The notes beneath the pieces are model-generated. The model was given only the letters and a program-made list of their open reading frames with translations. It had not been told where the DNA came from and ran no database searches. DNA of 64,000 nt from Stentor coeruleus (lineage: Eukaryota; Ciliophora; Heterotrichea; Heterotrichida; Stentoridae): contig MPUH01000217.1 of assembly GCA_001970955.1 (NCBI GenBank), positions 1 through 64,000 of the forward strand. Direction: 5' to 3'. A program made the translations under genes and the position numbers. Shown in pieces: positions 21,221 through 30,126 of this stretch (position 1 is the first letter of the stretch; the number at the start of each line of letters is the position of its first letter).

Positions 21221-21916
21221 TTAAAACACTTCACAACCACAGCCTTGTTTTTTAGCTTTATCGAATTCGCACATTTTTTCATATTCGTTATTAGATTGTG
21301 TTGCCAGTGTCGATTTCTGGTATTTTATCTGGTCATTTTCGATTTTAGTTTTCATAGACTCTACTTCTTCTTTAAGTCTTTTTATTGTATCTATTATGTT
21401 GATTTCACCACAATTTCCACATTTGAGGATATTTTCTGTATTTACTTTGGATTCCTTGAATTTAAAGCTTTCTCGTAAGCCTTTTATAAACTGGTGTGTC
21501 TGTGAAGTTTCTTGCAAAAGTTGATTGACGCTACCTTTAACTGTTTCAAGTTCTCTTTGATAAAAAAGTGCTTTATTATTGAGTTCTTCATGTTTGATTG
21601 AAAAATCATGATTGTTCCGCCTGTAATGTTTAAGTTTAGACGATATACCTGAATGAAGAGCTTGAGTGATGTTTTTTATGTTGACAATTTCAGTGTCCAA
21701 AGGTTGCTCAGAAAAAGAATTTGATGAATTTGATGCCAATGAGTTTTCTTCACTTATAGCAGCTTCTCGAGGAGGTGGAGGTACTCCATTATTAGGACTC
21801 CAACACTCAGTTATATCTGATGTTGCCATAATTGGATTTGGCGCAGGGATTGGGTTTGTTACACTAACTCTACATCTTCTCATAAATGCTTCGTTTTGAA
21901 TACGTCCTTTATTCAT
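21221..21916 (-). CDS. Coiled-coil protein with C-terminal CaaX box, 231 aa
   Basis: The N-terminal third is disordered and Pro/Ser/Asn-rich (PPPPREA). The middle (about residues 80-205) is charged and heptad-like, probably coiled coil, broken by a CxxC (KCGNCGE, about residues 165-171). The end is KKQGCGCEVF: a Cys-Glu-Val-Phe CaaX box preceded by another Cys and a basic patch, just like the tails of prenylated and palmitoylated Ras/Rho-type proteins, although no GTPase domain is present. A prenylated coiled-coil adaptor at a membrane is the natural reading (inference). It lies 31 bp downstream of the kelch gene on the same strand. Confidence 0.85.
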   Translation of the reverse strand: MNKGRIQNEAFMRRCRVSVTNPIPAPNPIMATSDITECWSPNNGVPPPPREAAISEENSLASNSSNSFSEQPLDTEIVNIKNITQALHSGISSKLKHYRRNNHDFSIKHEELNNKALFYQRELETVKGSVNQLLQETSQTHQFIKGLRESFKFKESKVNTENILKCGNCGEINIIDTIKRLKEEVESMKTKIENDQIKYQKSTLATQSNNEYEKMCEFDKAKKQGCGCEVF

Positions 21917-21947
21917 TTACCACATACTTTATAAAATGCTAATTAAT

Positions 21948-23246
21948 TTACGAGATCTCAGAAATATTATAATTTTCTAAGCTAACTTGGTAAATTTTTC
22001 CTTTCCAATCATAGAAATACGCATTTCTTCCATGAACAATAGGATTGCAAGTTGTACTTCCAAAATTATAAACTTTATTGTAGTTATTCCATAATCTCCG
22101 ATCTTCATGATCACTAATCCAAAGAGTATTAGTCAATAAAGAAATTCTTATACCATCTTGAATTAAAATATTGTTGAATTTTATACCTATAAAGTTTGTC
22201 AATTGCACATAACAGTTTTTTACAATATCATATTCAAGAATTGCATCAGGATTACAACTTATAATTATTTTTTTATCAATAGAAACAAGTGAAGTATTTC
22301 TATAATATTCTGGAAGAGTTGCTAAGGGTCTCCATTTTTTCGATTTCAAACTTAAAGCTTCAGCTGTATTTAAAATATGATTACTATGTCCTCCGAATAT
22401 ATAAATTGAGCTTTTGTGGAGTATCCCTGCTGCATTAGTCCTAGGAGAAGTTGATGGTAGAATATCAATACTTTTTGTTTTTAAATAAACTATAAAAGTC
22501 ATATCACATAAAGCATTTATAAAACTATTATAGCCTCCAGAACAAAAAAGTCTATCACCATTACTAATAACACATATAGATTTGCTACATCCTTCCCTTT
22601 TAGGCATTTTTATAGTTTGCTCACTCAAAGACTTAGTAATACAATCAAATTTTACAAGTATTTTAGTATTATCTTTAAAATAATACAAACAAGAATCATG
22701 TAGTTCAGGTTTTTTAATAAGTACTGAATTAATTGTCTCATTCTGTCTAAAAGGAAAGAGACCCAAAAAGTTTAAGTTCAAATTTGACTTTGGCAGTTCT
22801 TTTGCATAAAAGCTAAGTTCTTCAATTATATTAACTGAACTAATCATTGAAGTCTGAACTTCTTCTGTTTGATTCACAAGGGTTATTTGGTTAAAAGTTA
22901 CAGCTTCTTGAATCATTTTTTCACAAAGATTTTTAAGCGACTTAAATATTTTATGAGCTTTTGAGCCTATTGAATATATTTGCTGAATTGCGTTCATTTG
23001 AGAATTTAACAGTAAACGTTCACTTTCTTGGAGTTTTATCAAAGCATTTTTTAGTGTTTGGAATATTTCTGAGCGATCCGATGGGCTAATGAACTTGAAT
23101 GTTTGCTTATAAATATGATTAACCATTGGATTTGATATTTGATGGATGTTGATATGATAAGAGCATATAAATTTCTTTATATTTTCACAAGAACACATAA
23201 ACAATGGCTTTTCATTGCAGGCTTCCATATAGCATTTTATGTCCAT
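21948..23246 (-). CDS. B-box-like zinc / kelch-repeat protein, 432 aa
   Basis: It starts with a Cys/His cluster, CYMEACNEKPLFMCSCE then FICSYHINIH, which matches a B-box-type zinc site. A helical coiled-coil region follows (about residues 45-155), then a kelch-like propeller (about 175-430). The clearest blades are LFCSGGYNSFINALCDMTFI and SIYIFGGHSNHILNTAEALS-KSKKWRPLATLP. This B-box, coiled-coil, propeller order recalls TRIM-type proteins without a RING, a layout common in ciliates. It faces a small CaaX gene head to head over only 20 bp. Confidence 0.88.
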   Translation of the reverse strand: MDIKCYMEACNEKPLFMCSCENIKKFICSYHINIHQISNPMVNHIYKQTFKFISPSDRSEIFQTLKNALIKLQESERLLLNSQMNAIQQIYSIGSKAHKIFKSLKNLCEKMIQEAVTFNQITLVNQTEEVQTSMISSVNIIEELSFYAKELPKSNLNLNFLGLFPFRQNETINSVLIKKPELHDSCLYYFKDNTKILVKFDCITKSLSEQTIKMPKREGCSKSICVISNGDRLFCSGGYNSFINALCDMTFIVYLKTKSIDILPSTSPRTNAAGILHKSSIYIFGGHSNHILNTAEALSLKSKKWRPLATLPEYYRNTSLVSIDKKIIISCNPDAILEYDIVKNCYVQLTNFIGIKFNNILIQDGIRISLLTNTLWISDHEDRRLWNNYNKVYNFGSTTCNPIVHGRNAYFYDWKGKIYQVSLENYNISEIS

Positions 23247-23266
23247 TTTATCTCAGAGATTTATAA
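23247..23266. promoter_or_regulatory. 20-bp bidirectional promoter space
   Basis: The entire distance between the start codons of the kelch gene (minus) and the small CaaX gene (plus): TTTATCTCAGAGATTTATAA. TTTATAA precedes the plus start directly. Both genes must be transcribed outward from this segment or from inside each other's coding regions. Confidence 0.5.
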
Positions 23267-23569
23267 ATGACTGAAACTTGTTCTGACACAATGACAATTG
23301 AAAGCTTTTCATTTAAAAACTCCTTATCTTTCTTGGCTAACGATCAGGACTTAAGGGTGAAAAACCAAATTTCTCCTGACGGGTGTCAAGAAGGAGGGTT
23401 TAAAAGTATACTTTTAGAAGATTGGGAGGAAAACACAAAAACACAAATTCATTATGATATTGTATTTGAATATTTTACACAAGAACAAACACATAAAACT
23501 ATAAATAGTAGAGATAGAATTACTTGCACAGGACCTTATTGTACAAAGACTTCCTGTCAAATATTTTAG
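23267..23569 (+). CDS. Small CaaX-box protein, 100 aa
   Basis: Unknown family. It is polar and acidic, without membrane helices, and ends GPYCTKTSCQIF: Cys-Gln-Ile-Phe is a good CaaX prenylation box (aliphatic at a2, Phe at X), with another Cys eight residues from the end. The last residues therefore look like a lipid anchor on a soluble 100-aa domain. The length and the matching tail of the coiled-coil protein two genes away (CEVF) support a real gene. Divergent from the kelch gene. Confidence 0.75.
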   Translation: MTETCSDTMTIESFSFKNSLSFLANDQDLRVKNQISPDGCQEGGFKSILLEDWEENTKTQIHYDIVFEYFTQEQTHKTINSRDRITCTGPYCTKTSCQIF

Positions 23570-24065
23570 TTATAAATAGTATTAGATATTTATTTTGCCG
23601 ATTATTTTAGAATTGTTTTATAATTAAGTGTAGATAAGGTTATTTTAAAGAAGTTTTATTTTAGAATTATTTTTTGAGATGATGAAAGATTAGTTTTTGT
23701 ATTTTTTGAAAATGAAAAACATAAGATGTTGAAATATTTTTGTGGCTTTGAAGATATTGTAAGAGAGTTTATGGATTGGATACTGTTATTTATGTATTGG
23801 ATTGGATTTTTATATGTTAAAAGATTATGGTGAATAAATGTCTAACTTGGAAAGCTTCATTTTTTGAATATATTTTTGTATTAGATGGCGGCTTTATTTA
23901 TTACAAAATCAAATTTTGTGTTTACTTTTTACACATAGTATCCTCCGCTTAAATCCAATTTTTTATCTGTAATTTAAAGACTCTAAAATAATTTATGTAA
24001 TAGCCAACTATGGTTTCTCACTTTCATATATATCTATACGAATTTATTCATATTTCAAATTATAA
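23570..24065. other. Gene-free stretch, 496 bp
   Basis: AT-rich spacer. I see no gene, RNA or repeat in it. Confidence 0.6.
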
Positions 24066-25088
24066 ATGGCACTTATCTTATTAAGTTTATTGATTTTTGG
24101 AACCACAGGAGAACTCACAGATCTGCAGCTTCGTTTAGAATACGCTGCCTACAAATCTAAATATTCCAAAATCTACACATCTGCAGAAGATCAAATTCAT
24201 TTCTCAATTTTTAAATCATCTCTTTCCACCATTAATGAAATCAACAACTCTAACCTAGGTTTTTCACTAGATCTTGGGCCTTTTACTGATCAATTACCTG
24301 AAGATATTGGAACAATTCCTAATTACGATATAAAACTCAATATTTACCCTGAAATAAATTATCTCAACTCCGATAGTCTACCTGAATCAGTCGATTGGGT
24401 TAAAGCAGGTAAGGTAGGCCCACTTCGTACCCAAGGAACATGTAAAGCATCATGGGTATTTTCTACTATAGATACAATTGAGAGCATAATAGCAATAACA
24501 AAAGGAACTTCTATCATAAATCTTAGTTCACAACAATTAATTAGTTGTTCAGATTCTGCTGGAAACTCAGGATGTACTTCAGGAACTATAGAAAAAAGTT
24601 TGAATTTTGTTTTATCTAATAGTCTATGTACAGAATCTCAATATCCTTTTATTGATAATATAGGCATATGTAAAAAAAGACTTAAATGTCAATATAAAAT
24701 CAGTTCAGTTAATGCTATTATTCCTAATAATGAAGCTCAGCTTAAAGCTGCGGTGGCAATACAACCTGTTGCAGTTACGCTTAATGTTACAACAACACTT
24801 ATGAATTATAAAAGCGGAGTTTATTTTTGATTTGATTTTTTTTAAGATTTTTTAAAATAATTGTTGTGAGTATTACCTTCAGATTGGTGTGGGACAAGTA
24901 TTGTTCAATCGAATTTTGTTGTTGTTGGGTATGGAAGTATTGCTAATGTTGATTATTGGGTAATTAGAAGCTATTGGGGAAACTCTTGGGGTATTGGAGG
25001 ATATGGAATTTTGAGTAGGAATGATAAAAATACTGTGAATTCAGGAAGTTGTGGAATTGCTTCAGCACCGTTTGTTCCTTCTTTTTAA
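24066..25088 (+). pseudogene. Papain-family (C1A) gene lacking the catalytic triad and interrupted
   Basis: It encodes a signal peptide (MALILLSLLIFGTTG), an I29-type propeptide (about residues 20-75) and a papain fold starting LPESVDWVKAGKVG. All three catalytic positions are changed. The QGxCGSCW box reads QGTCKASW (Cys25-equivalent is Ser129, codon 24450; Gln123 kept). The H-x-V-x-x-VGYG strand reads SNFVVVGYG (His to Ser). YWIIKNSWG reads YWVIRSYWG (Asn to Ser). After GVYF the frame meets TGA at 24828. About 54 nt with several stops follow, and the same frame resumes at DWCGTS and runs to TAA at 25088. No 15/16-nt GT...AG segment removes the stops. It is therefore a pseudoenzyme that has also been interrupted, or a gene with an unusual long spacer. 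Confidence 0.82.
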
Positions 25089-25558
25089 TTTATAATTTAG
25101 TTTTAAAGATTTGGTACTTTTTGTATTGATACATTTTTTAGTTTGTTATATATAAAGTATTATAGGAAATTGATTTTAAATTTTATGCTTGGGTATTTGT
25201 TTTAAGGGTATTTATGATAAAATACTTCACTTCAATTTACTTAATTCAAGGGTTTTTATTCAAATTTTATCTTTAATTCGGATGGTTGTTGTGTTAAGAC
25301 TTTGATTTCATCATGAAAATGCTTGTATAGCAATTTAATATTATTAACAGTGGTAACTAGATAAAGATTATAACTCTATTTAGCAGTATTTTGCTTAACC
25401 ACCTATCTTTTCATCACTATTTAGTAACTTTAGCAATTACTTCAAGTATAAAAACTAAACTAATTTTGTATAATAATGGTATTTATCACTTGAGTTTACA
25501 ATAATAACATCTAAAAATACTAACTTTATTATATCTATCAGCGATAATAATAAATAAA
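25089..25558. other. Gene-free stretch, 470 bp
   Basis: AT-rich spacer with no recognised feature. Confidence 0.6.
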
Positions 25559-26422
25559 ATGGGATGTTCTGAATCAATGAACTCAGAGCTTAAACTAACC
25601 GTAGATTTAAGTACCCCACTATTTAAAACATCTCAAATCAAGCACTCAGCTCTGATTCGCACATCACTAAAAGATTTCTGTGCTCAAATCGTTTCATCAA
25701 ACTTAAATTCTCAATATCGTGACTCCTGCAAAAATTACAAAGTAACATGTAAAGGTATCACTTATGCAATTAACGAAAACATCTCTCTCTATGATCTGAG
25801 GTTAAAAGAAAACGATACAATTTCCATTTCAGGATCGCTAAATGAATCTAGAAAAATCGAGGTAACATTAAAAATTTGTTATCCACAGCCTAAAGAAATA
25901 AGCCTTAAAGTGTTAAAAAACTCTTTAGTAAAAGATCTTTTAGAAGAAGATTCAAATTTTCGATTTATAAAAAGTGATATACAACTTGATATGGAAGAAA
26001 AATTAGAAAATTATGATATTGGAAATAAAAGTCGGCTAATTGTTATAGTTGGAGATAATCCTTGTGAAGATGCACAGAGATGGAGGATTAAAAAAACAGG
26101 GCTGATAATTGAAGCTTGTTGTATGAATAATGATTGTTTTGCTTATAAGCAAAGAGTTTCTTTAAGCCTTGGACTTGGGAATTTTGATATAGTTAATGAA
26201 ATGAGTTGTGAAAATGATCGTTATTGCACTTGTTGCAACAGTCTTTTAAATAAGGCTATTAAATTTGGCTATTGCCATTGTGAAGTGCGCTATTGTGAGA
26301 TCCAGTCTGATGGAATGCTTTTGGAAGTGGTGAATAGCACGAAAGACTTTTTGGAAGGTGTTTTGCCTTTGGGTTTAGAGTCTTTCATGGTAGCATTATC
26401 CCCTTTATCTAACTTAGGTTGA
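25559..26422 (+). CDS. Ubiquitin-like plus Cys-rich zinc domain protein, acylated N-terminus, 287 aa
   Basis: The N-terminus MGCSESMN fits myristoylation (Ser6) and palmitoylation (Cys3). Two ubiquitin-like beta-grasp regions seem present (about residues 55-95 and 98-165; for example IEVTLKICYPQPKEISLKVL). The C-terminal part (about 172-255) begins WRIKKTGLIIEACC and carries paired cysteines (CCMNNDC, CTCC, CHCEVRYC), likely a zinc-binding domain. I recall a similar W...G-I-x-x-x-C...C-x-A-Y pattern beside ubiquitin-like domains in other protists, but cannot name the family. A role in ubiquitin signalling at a membrane is speculative. No catalytic Cys motif of a ligase is evident. It ends in TGA. 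Confidence 0.8.
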   Translation: MGCSESMNSELKLTVDLSTPLFKTSQIKHSALIRTSLKDFCAQIVSSNLNSQYRDSCKNYKVTCKGITYAINENISLYDLRLKENDTISISGSLNESRKIEVTLKICYPQPKEISLKVLKNSLVKDLLEEDSNFRFIKSDIQLDMEEKLENYDIGNKSRLIVIVGDNPCEDAQRWRIKKTGLIIEACCMNNDCFAYKQRVSLSLGLGNFDIVNEMSCENDRYCTCCNSLLNKAIKFGYCHCEVRYCEIQSDGMLLEVVNSTKDFLEGVLPLGLESFMVALSPLSNLG

Positions 26423-27143
26423 ATAATTTTTGGGTTATGAGTTTTTAAGCATTTAGAGTTATTAAATTCTTTTTTTTTCAAGAATTAATCAACTTAGATA
26501 AACAATTTAGTTATAGTGTTTTCTTTATATGCATATTTTTTGACTGATTTTTAAGCTAAAGTAAAGATTGTTTGAATTAATAAAATTTTAGTCAGCCAAA
26601 ACACAGAAAATATTAAACCTAATCATTTTACCCACATTCTTTATATGTAAAAAAAGTTTAGATGAGTTTAAAAATCAGTATATAAAATAATTTTTACTTT
26701 AAGTTATTCAAATAATTTAAGAATTAGCTTTATTGATAGATCAATATTCGCAATAAATATATGAACTGAAAAAAATGATTATAAGATGAATTGATTACTA
26801 TCATGTATAAAAATGAATATCTAGCTTTTAATATGTCATATTCTATAACCAAATAAAAAGTTAATCAACACATAAAATATAAAAATATTTTTCATCATCT
26901 ACACATAGATTTATGCACTAATTCCTGAATTACTTATTTTAATCATATTCTCATCATACCCTCACTTAAAATATAAACCTTATTCTTCATATCTTTAATC
27001 ATCTACAATCATATAATTTTCTCAATAAAACAAAAAAGTCACTGCAAAAAGTCAAATCTTAAAGTACTATAAAAAACTATTTCCCATAACTTAAAAAAAA
27101 AAGACAAGAAAACATAAAATAACTAAATAGTAAATAAATAGCA
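26423..27143. other. Gene-free stretch, 721 bp
   Basis: Very AT-rich convergent intergenic DNA. Nothing recognised. Confidence 0.6.
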
Positions 27144-28595
27144 TTACTTTCTAGTCAAGTGGATACAATGCCACGAGTTAGTAAGTAGTCCACGGTAGTT
27201 CCATATAGATTTAAGTGATTCAGGTTGTCCATGTCCTGCATCATCTATAGCACGAACACAAACTTCCTTTTCTATATCAGAAGCTGGAATATTGGCGTTC
27301 CAAAAAGCCCAGCTCCAACGTCTCCCAAGACGTTGTGGTCTTTTTTCTAGCTGAGCTTCAGTCCAACTTTCTCCATGGTCGGTCGTTAATTCTACTCTAA
27401 CAATTCCACGACCTCCTCCAGAATATGCGAAGCCTTTAAAATTGACGTTTTCATTCTTACTATTAAATGAAGTGCTGTCTAAAGGTGAACAAATAACAGA
27501 CTGTACAGGCATATCATAAACAGGTTGTCTTTCTTCAAAATTAACATTACCTAATGAGTCATTAGGTGAGAAAAGTCTATAATCTCTTTTATGCCAAATT
27601 AAAGGGGACTCAGATGTACTTAAAGTAATTCTCTTAACCCATTTTATATTCCTCACCCCAACATAGCCTGGGACAATAAGCCTTACTGGGAAGCCATGAT
27701 CTCTTGGAAGCGTTTCACCATTCATTTCAAAAGCTAAAACAGTATCTGAGTCCATAGCTTTTTCTATTGGAATACTTGTCCCGAAAGGACCATTAGGATC
27801 AGTATCTAAAGCTTCTATTTGTACATGTTTATATTCTGGATTGATTTCTCCTAAATATTTTAAAATATCTCTAAGCCTTACCCCAGTCCATATTGCATTT
27901 CCAATTGCCCCTCCTCTCCATTCAACACCTCTAGTCACACCTTGTTGATTAGCTTCAAACCTCCGATTGCCTGCACACTGTATTGAAGATTCAACTGAAA
28001 CTATAGGAAATTTTGACTTTAAATCTTTAAGACTAAAAGATGTGCATTTTTCATCTTCTAATATAAGTTCAAGTTCATAAGTATTTTCATCTACAACTGG
28101 AACAGGCAAATGATTCCTTACAAAAAACTCATTATTTGGGGTTAGAATTTTCTCGGTTAGTAAATCATTTGGAAGCTCTCCGTTATATGCCTTTTCTGTA
28201 TGGGTTATCAAATGAGCACTTCGATTTGGGTCTCCAGAAAAAGGATCATTCATTGCTTCGAGCTTTTCCCCAGCTTTGAGATTCCCTATTCGAAGGCTTT
28301 CAAGCATATCATATACTTTTTCTTGTTTATGAATTCGATACAAATTCCAAAATGGATCAGCTGAAGACCCTGCGGCTAAGAGGATTTTGTCTCCTCCTGG
28401 ATGCATTTCAACAAATCTTGTGATATCATAAACTCCATTTCCCATTACAATCCATACTGATTGACCTGGAGTTTTATGAGTTCTTATTTCTTCCCAAGTA
28501 TATTCAGGAAGGTCATTCATAGCGCTTCCTAGATCAGAACACTTGACGCTTTTCATAGATATCATAGCGGTACCAGCTAATAACTTCCTCCACAT
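27144..28595 (-). CDS. SUOX: Sulfite oxidase, mitochondrial, 483 aa
   Basis: Oxidises sulfite to sulfate in the mitochondrial intermembrane space, passing electrons to cytochrome c; the last step of sulfur amino-acid breakdown. The layout is that of animal SUOX. There is a short N-terminal targeting segment (about residues 1-20) and a cytochrome b5 domain (about 32-108) with HPGG and both haem ligands (His65, His89). The molybdopterin domain (about 120-340) has the Mo-ligand Cys207 in SIQCAGNRR, and the Mo-oxidoreductase dimerisation domain follows (about 355-480). All key residues are present and the length is normal, so it should be active. It requires molybdenum cofactor. No operon-like context is visible. 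Confidence 0.97.
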   Translation of the reverse strand: MWRKLLAGTAMISMKSVKCSDLGSAMNDLPEYTWEEIRTHKTPGQSVWIVMGNGVYDITRFVEMHPGGDKILLAAGSSADPFWNLYRIHKQEKVYDMLESLRIGNLKAGEKLEAMNDPFSGDPNRSAHLITHTEKAYNGELPNDLLTEKILTPNNEFFVRNHLPVPVVDENTYELELILEDEKCTSFSLKDLKSKFPIVSVESSIQCAGNRRFEANQQGVTRGVEWRGGAIGNAIWTGVRLRDILKYLGEINPEYKHVQIEALDTDPNGPFGTSIPIEKAMDSDTVLAFEMNGETLPRDHGFPVRLIVPGYVGVRNIKWVKRITLSTSESPLIWHKRDYRLFSPNDSLGNVNFEERQPVYDMPVQSVICSPLDSTSFNSKNENVNFKGFAYSGGGRGIVRVELTTDHGESWTEAQLEKRPQRLGRRWSWAFWNANIPASDIEKEVCVRAIDDAGHGQPESLKSIWNYRGLLTNSWHCIHLTRK

Positions 28596-29124
28596 TATTT
28601 CTTTATATTTATATATAGTGATGGATAATAAAATCGGTTTTAAAAGACTAGAGTTAAATATTCTTTGAGGAAAAATTTCAAAATTATAATAAAAAGGTTC
28701 ATAAATAATTTTTCAAAATGATATGATAAAATATATTAAATATGTTATTGGTATTAATAGATTAAATTTGAATATTGTGTTGGGATTTAAAAAGATTTTT
28801 CAAATTTTTATGCTAAGTAAGATTGAGCTCTTTTAATATAAAATGTTTTGTTTAACGAAATGATAGTTTTGTTATATGGTATGATGTGTTTTAACTTGAT
28901 TGATTTAGAATTATCATAAATTATTTTGTATCTGAAGTTGATTTATCAAAATAAATGTGTCATTCTAAAAGCTAAAATTTACTTACTAATATTTTGATTC
29001 ATTATCAAAAACGAGTATTATATAACCAAATCAAATCACATTAAGAAATAAAACTATGAGATATATTTTAATCTAAGTTTAGAGCAAAATATATTTATAA
29101 GTTAATGGTTTTTATATATATTAA
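28596..29124. other. Gene-free stretch, 529 bp
   Basis: AT-rich divergent spacer between sulfite oxidase and the small MGCC gene. TATA-rich DNA lies just before both starts. Nothing else seen. Confidence 0.6.
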
Positions 29125-29394
29125 ATGGGTTGCTGCAATTGCATTACAAAAGACACTGAAATTATCATAGATCAGATGATTGGGAAATTTGAAGAATCAT
29201 CTTGCACTACTGCTAATAAGAGTAATATTTCAAGTATCAAGCCATTAGCAAAACCTACTTTATTCTTTGTTAACGATATAACATATAATAGTTGCATAGA
29301 TGAAGATTGTCCAGTAATGAAGTTACCGGATATAGGAAGTGAAAATAGTATAGCATCATGGAGGCATCATGGAAGTCCAGATGTATTGATTTAA
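29125..29394 (+). CDS. Small acylated protein, 89 aa, unknown
   Basis: It begins MGCCNCITKD: Gly2 with Cys3, Cys4 and Cys6, one of the strongest myristoyl/multi-palmitoyl signals in the window. The remainder is polar, with a cluster of acidic residues (CIDEDCPVMKLPDIGSEN). No membrane helix or known domain. It may be a small lipid-anchored adaptor; the function is unknown. The start is supported by the TATATATATTAA-ATG context shared with neighbours. Confidence 0.65.
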   Translation: MGCCNCITKDTEIIIDQMIGKFEESSCTTANKSNISSIKPLAKPTLFFVNDITYNSCIDEDCPVMKLPDIGSENSIASWRHHGSPDVLI

Positions 29395-30126
29395 CAATTT
29401 TAACTAGCAGAGATTAAATAATTTATTGTTTGAAAAATTGCTTTTAGGGATACTGCTAGTTTATTGAAGTTTATTATTAAATTTTTTAAATATAAAGTGT
29501 TAAAACTGGATAAGATTATTTGGTTTTGATTATATAGTATCAATTACTTTATTGATTGAAGATATTTTTCAACATAAGGTATAATTTTATAATAATAGTT
29601 TGGTTTTTTATTATAAAATATAAATACTGGGAAAAATTGACAATTTATCTAATGGAATTAGACTTGTAATAATAAATTCTAATATTTTGATTAATTTTCG
29701 ATTTGTGGGGAATATCTTAAAATCTGAAACTTTGAAATCTGAGAATGTTTAACTTTTATGAACTAAAAAAATTATTTACTAGTCGAAAAAATATCGTAAT
29801 TTTAATTATTTTTTTTAAATGCTAGATTATTAGATCATTTGTTTTAAGTAGTTTTATGAATGTATAAGGCTTCGATGAGAAAATTATGCTTTTGTTCAGT
29901 GAGAAAATTCCATATTTAAGGTCTTAAAAATTTAAGGTTCTCTTTCAAAACTAAAATAGAGTTTTAGTTTTAAATTATAATCAAAAATTCGCTAAAACAA
30001 AAAATAGTTTTCTTTCATTTGTAGTTTGAAAATTGGTTTATAGGCTAAAAAAAATTTGGATATTTTTTTGTTTTGCAAATAAAATATCAACTGTCTTTAT
30101 TCTCATGATCCTTTATATAATTTAAT
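29395..30126. other. Gene-free stretch, 732 bp
   Basis: AT-rich. I see no gene, RNA or repeat. Confidence 0.6.
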
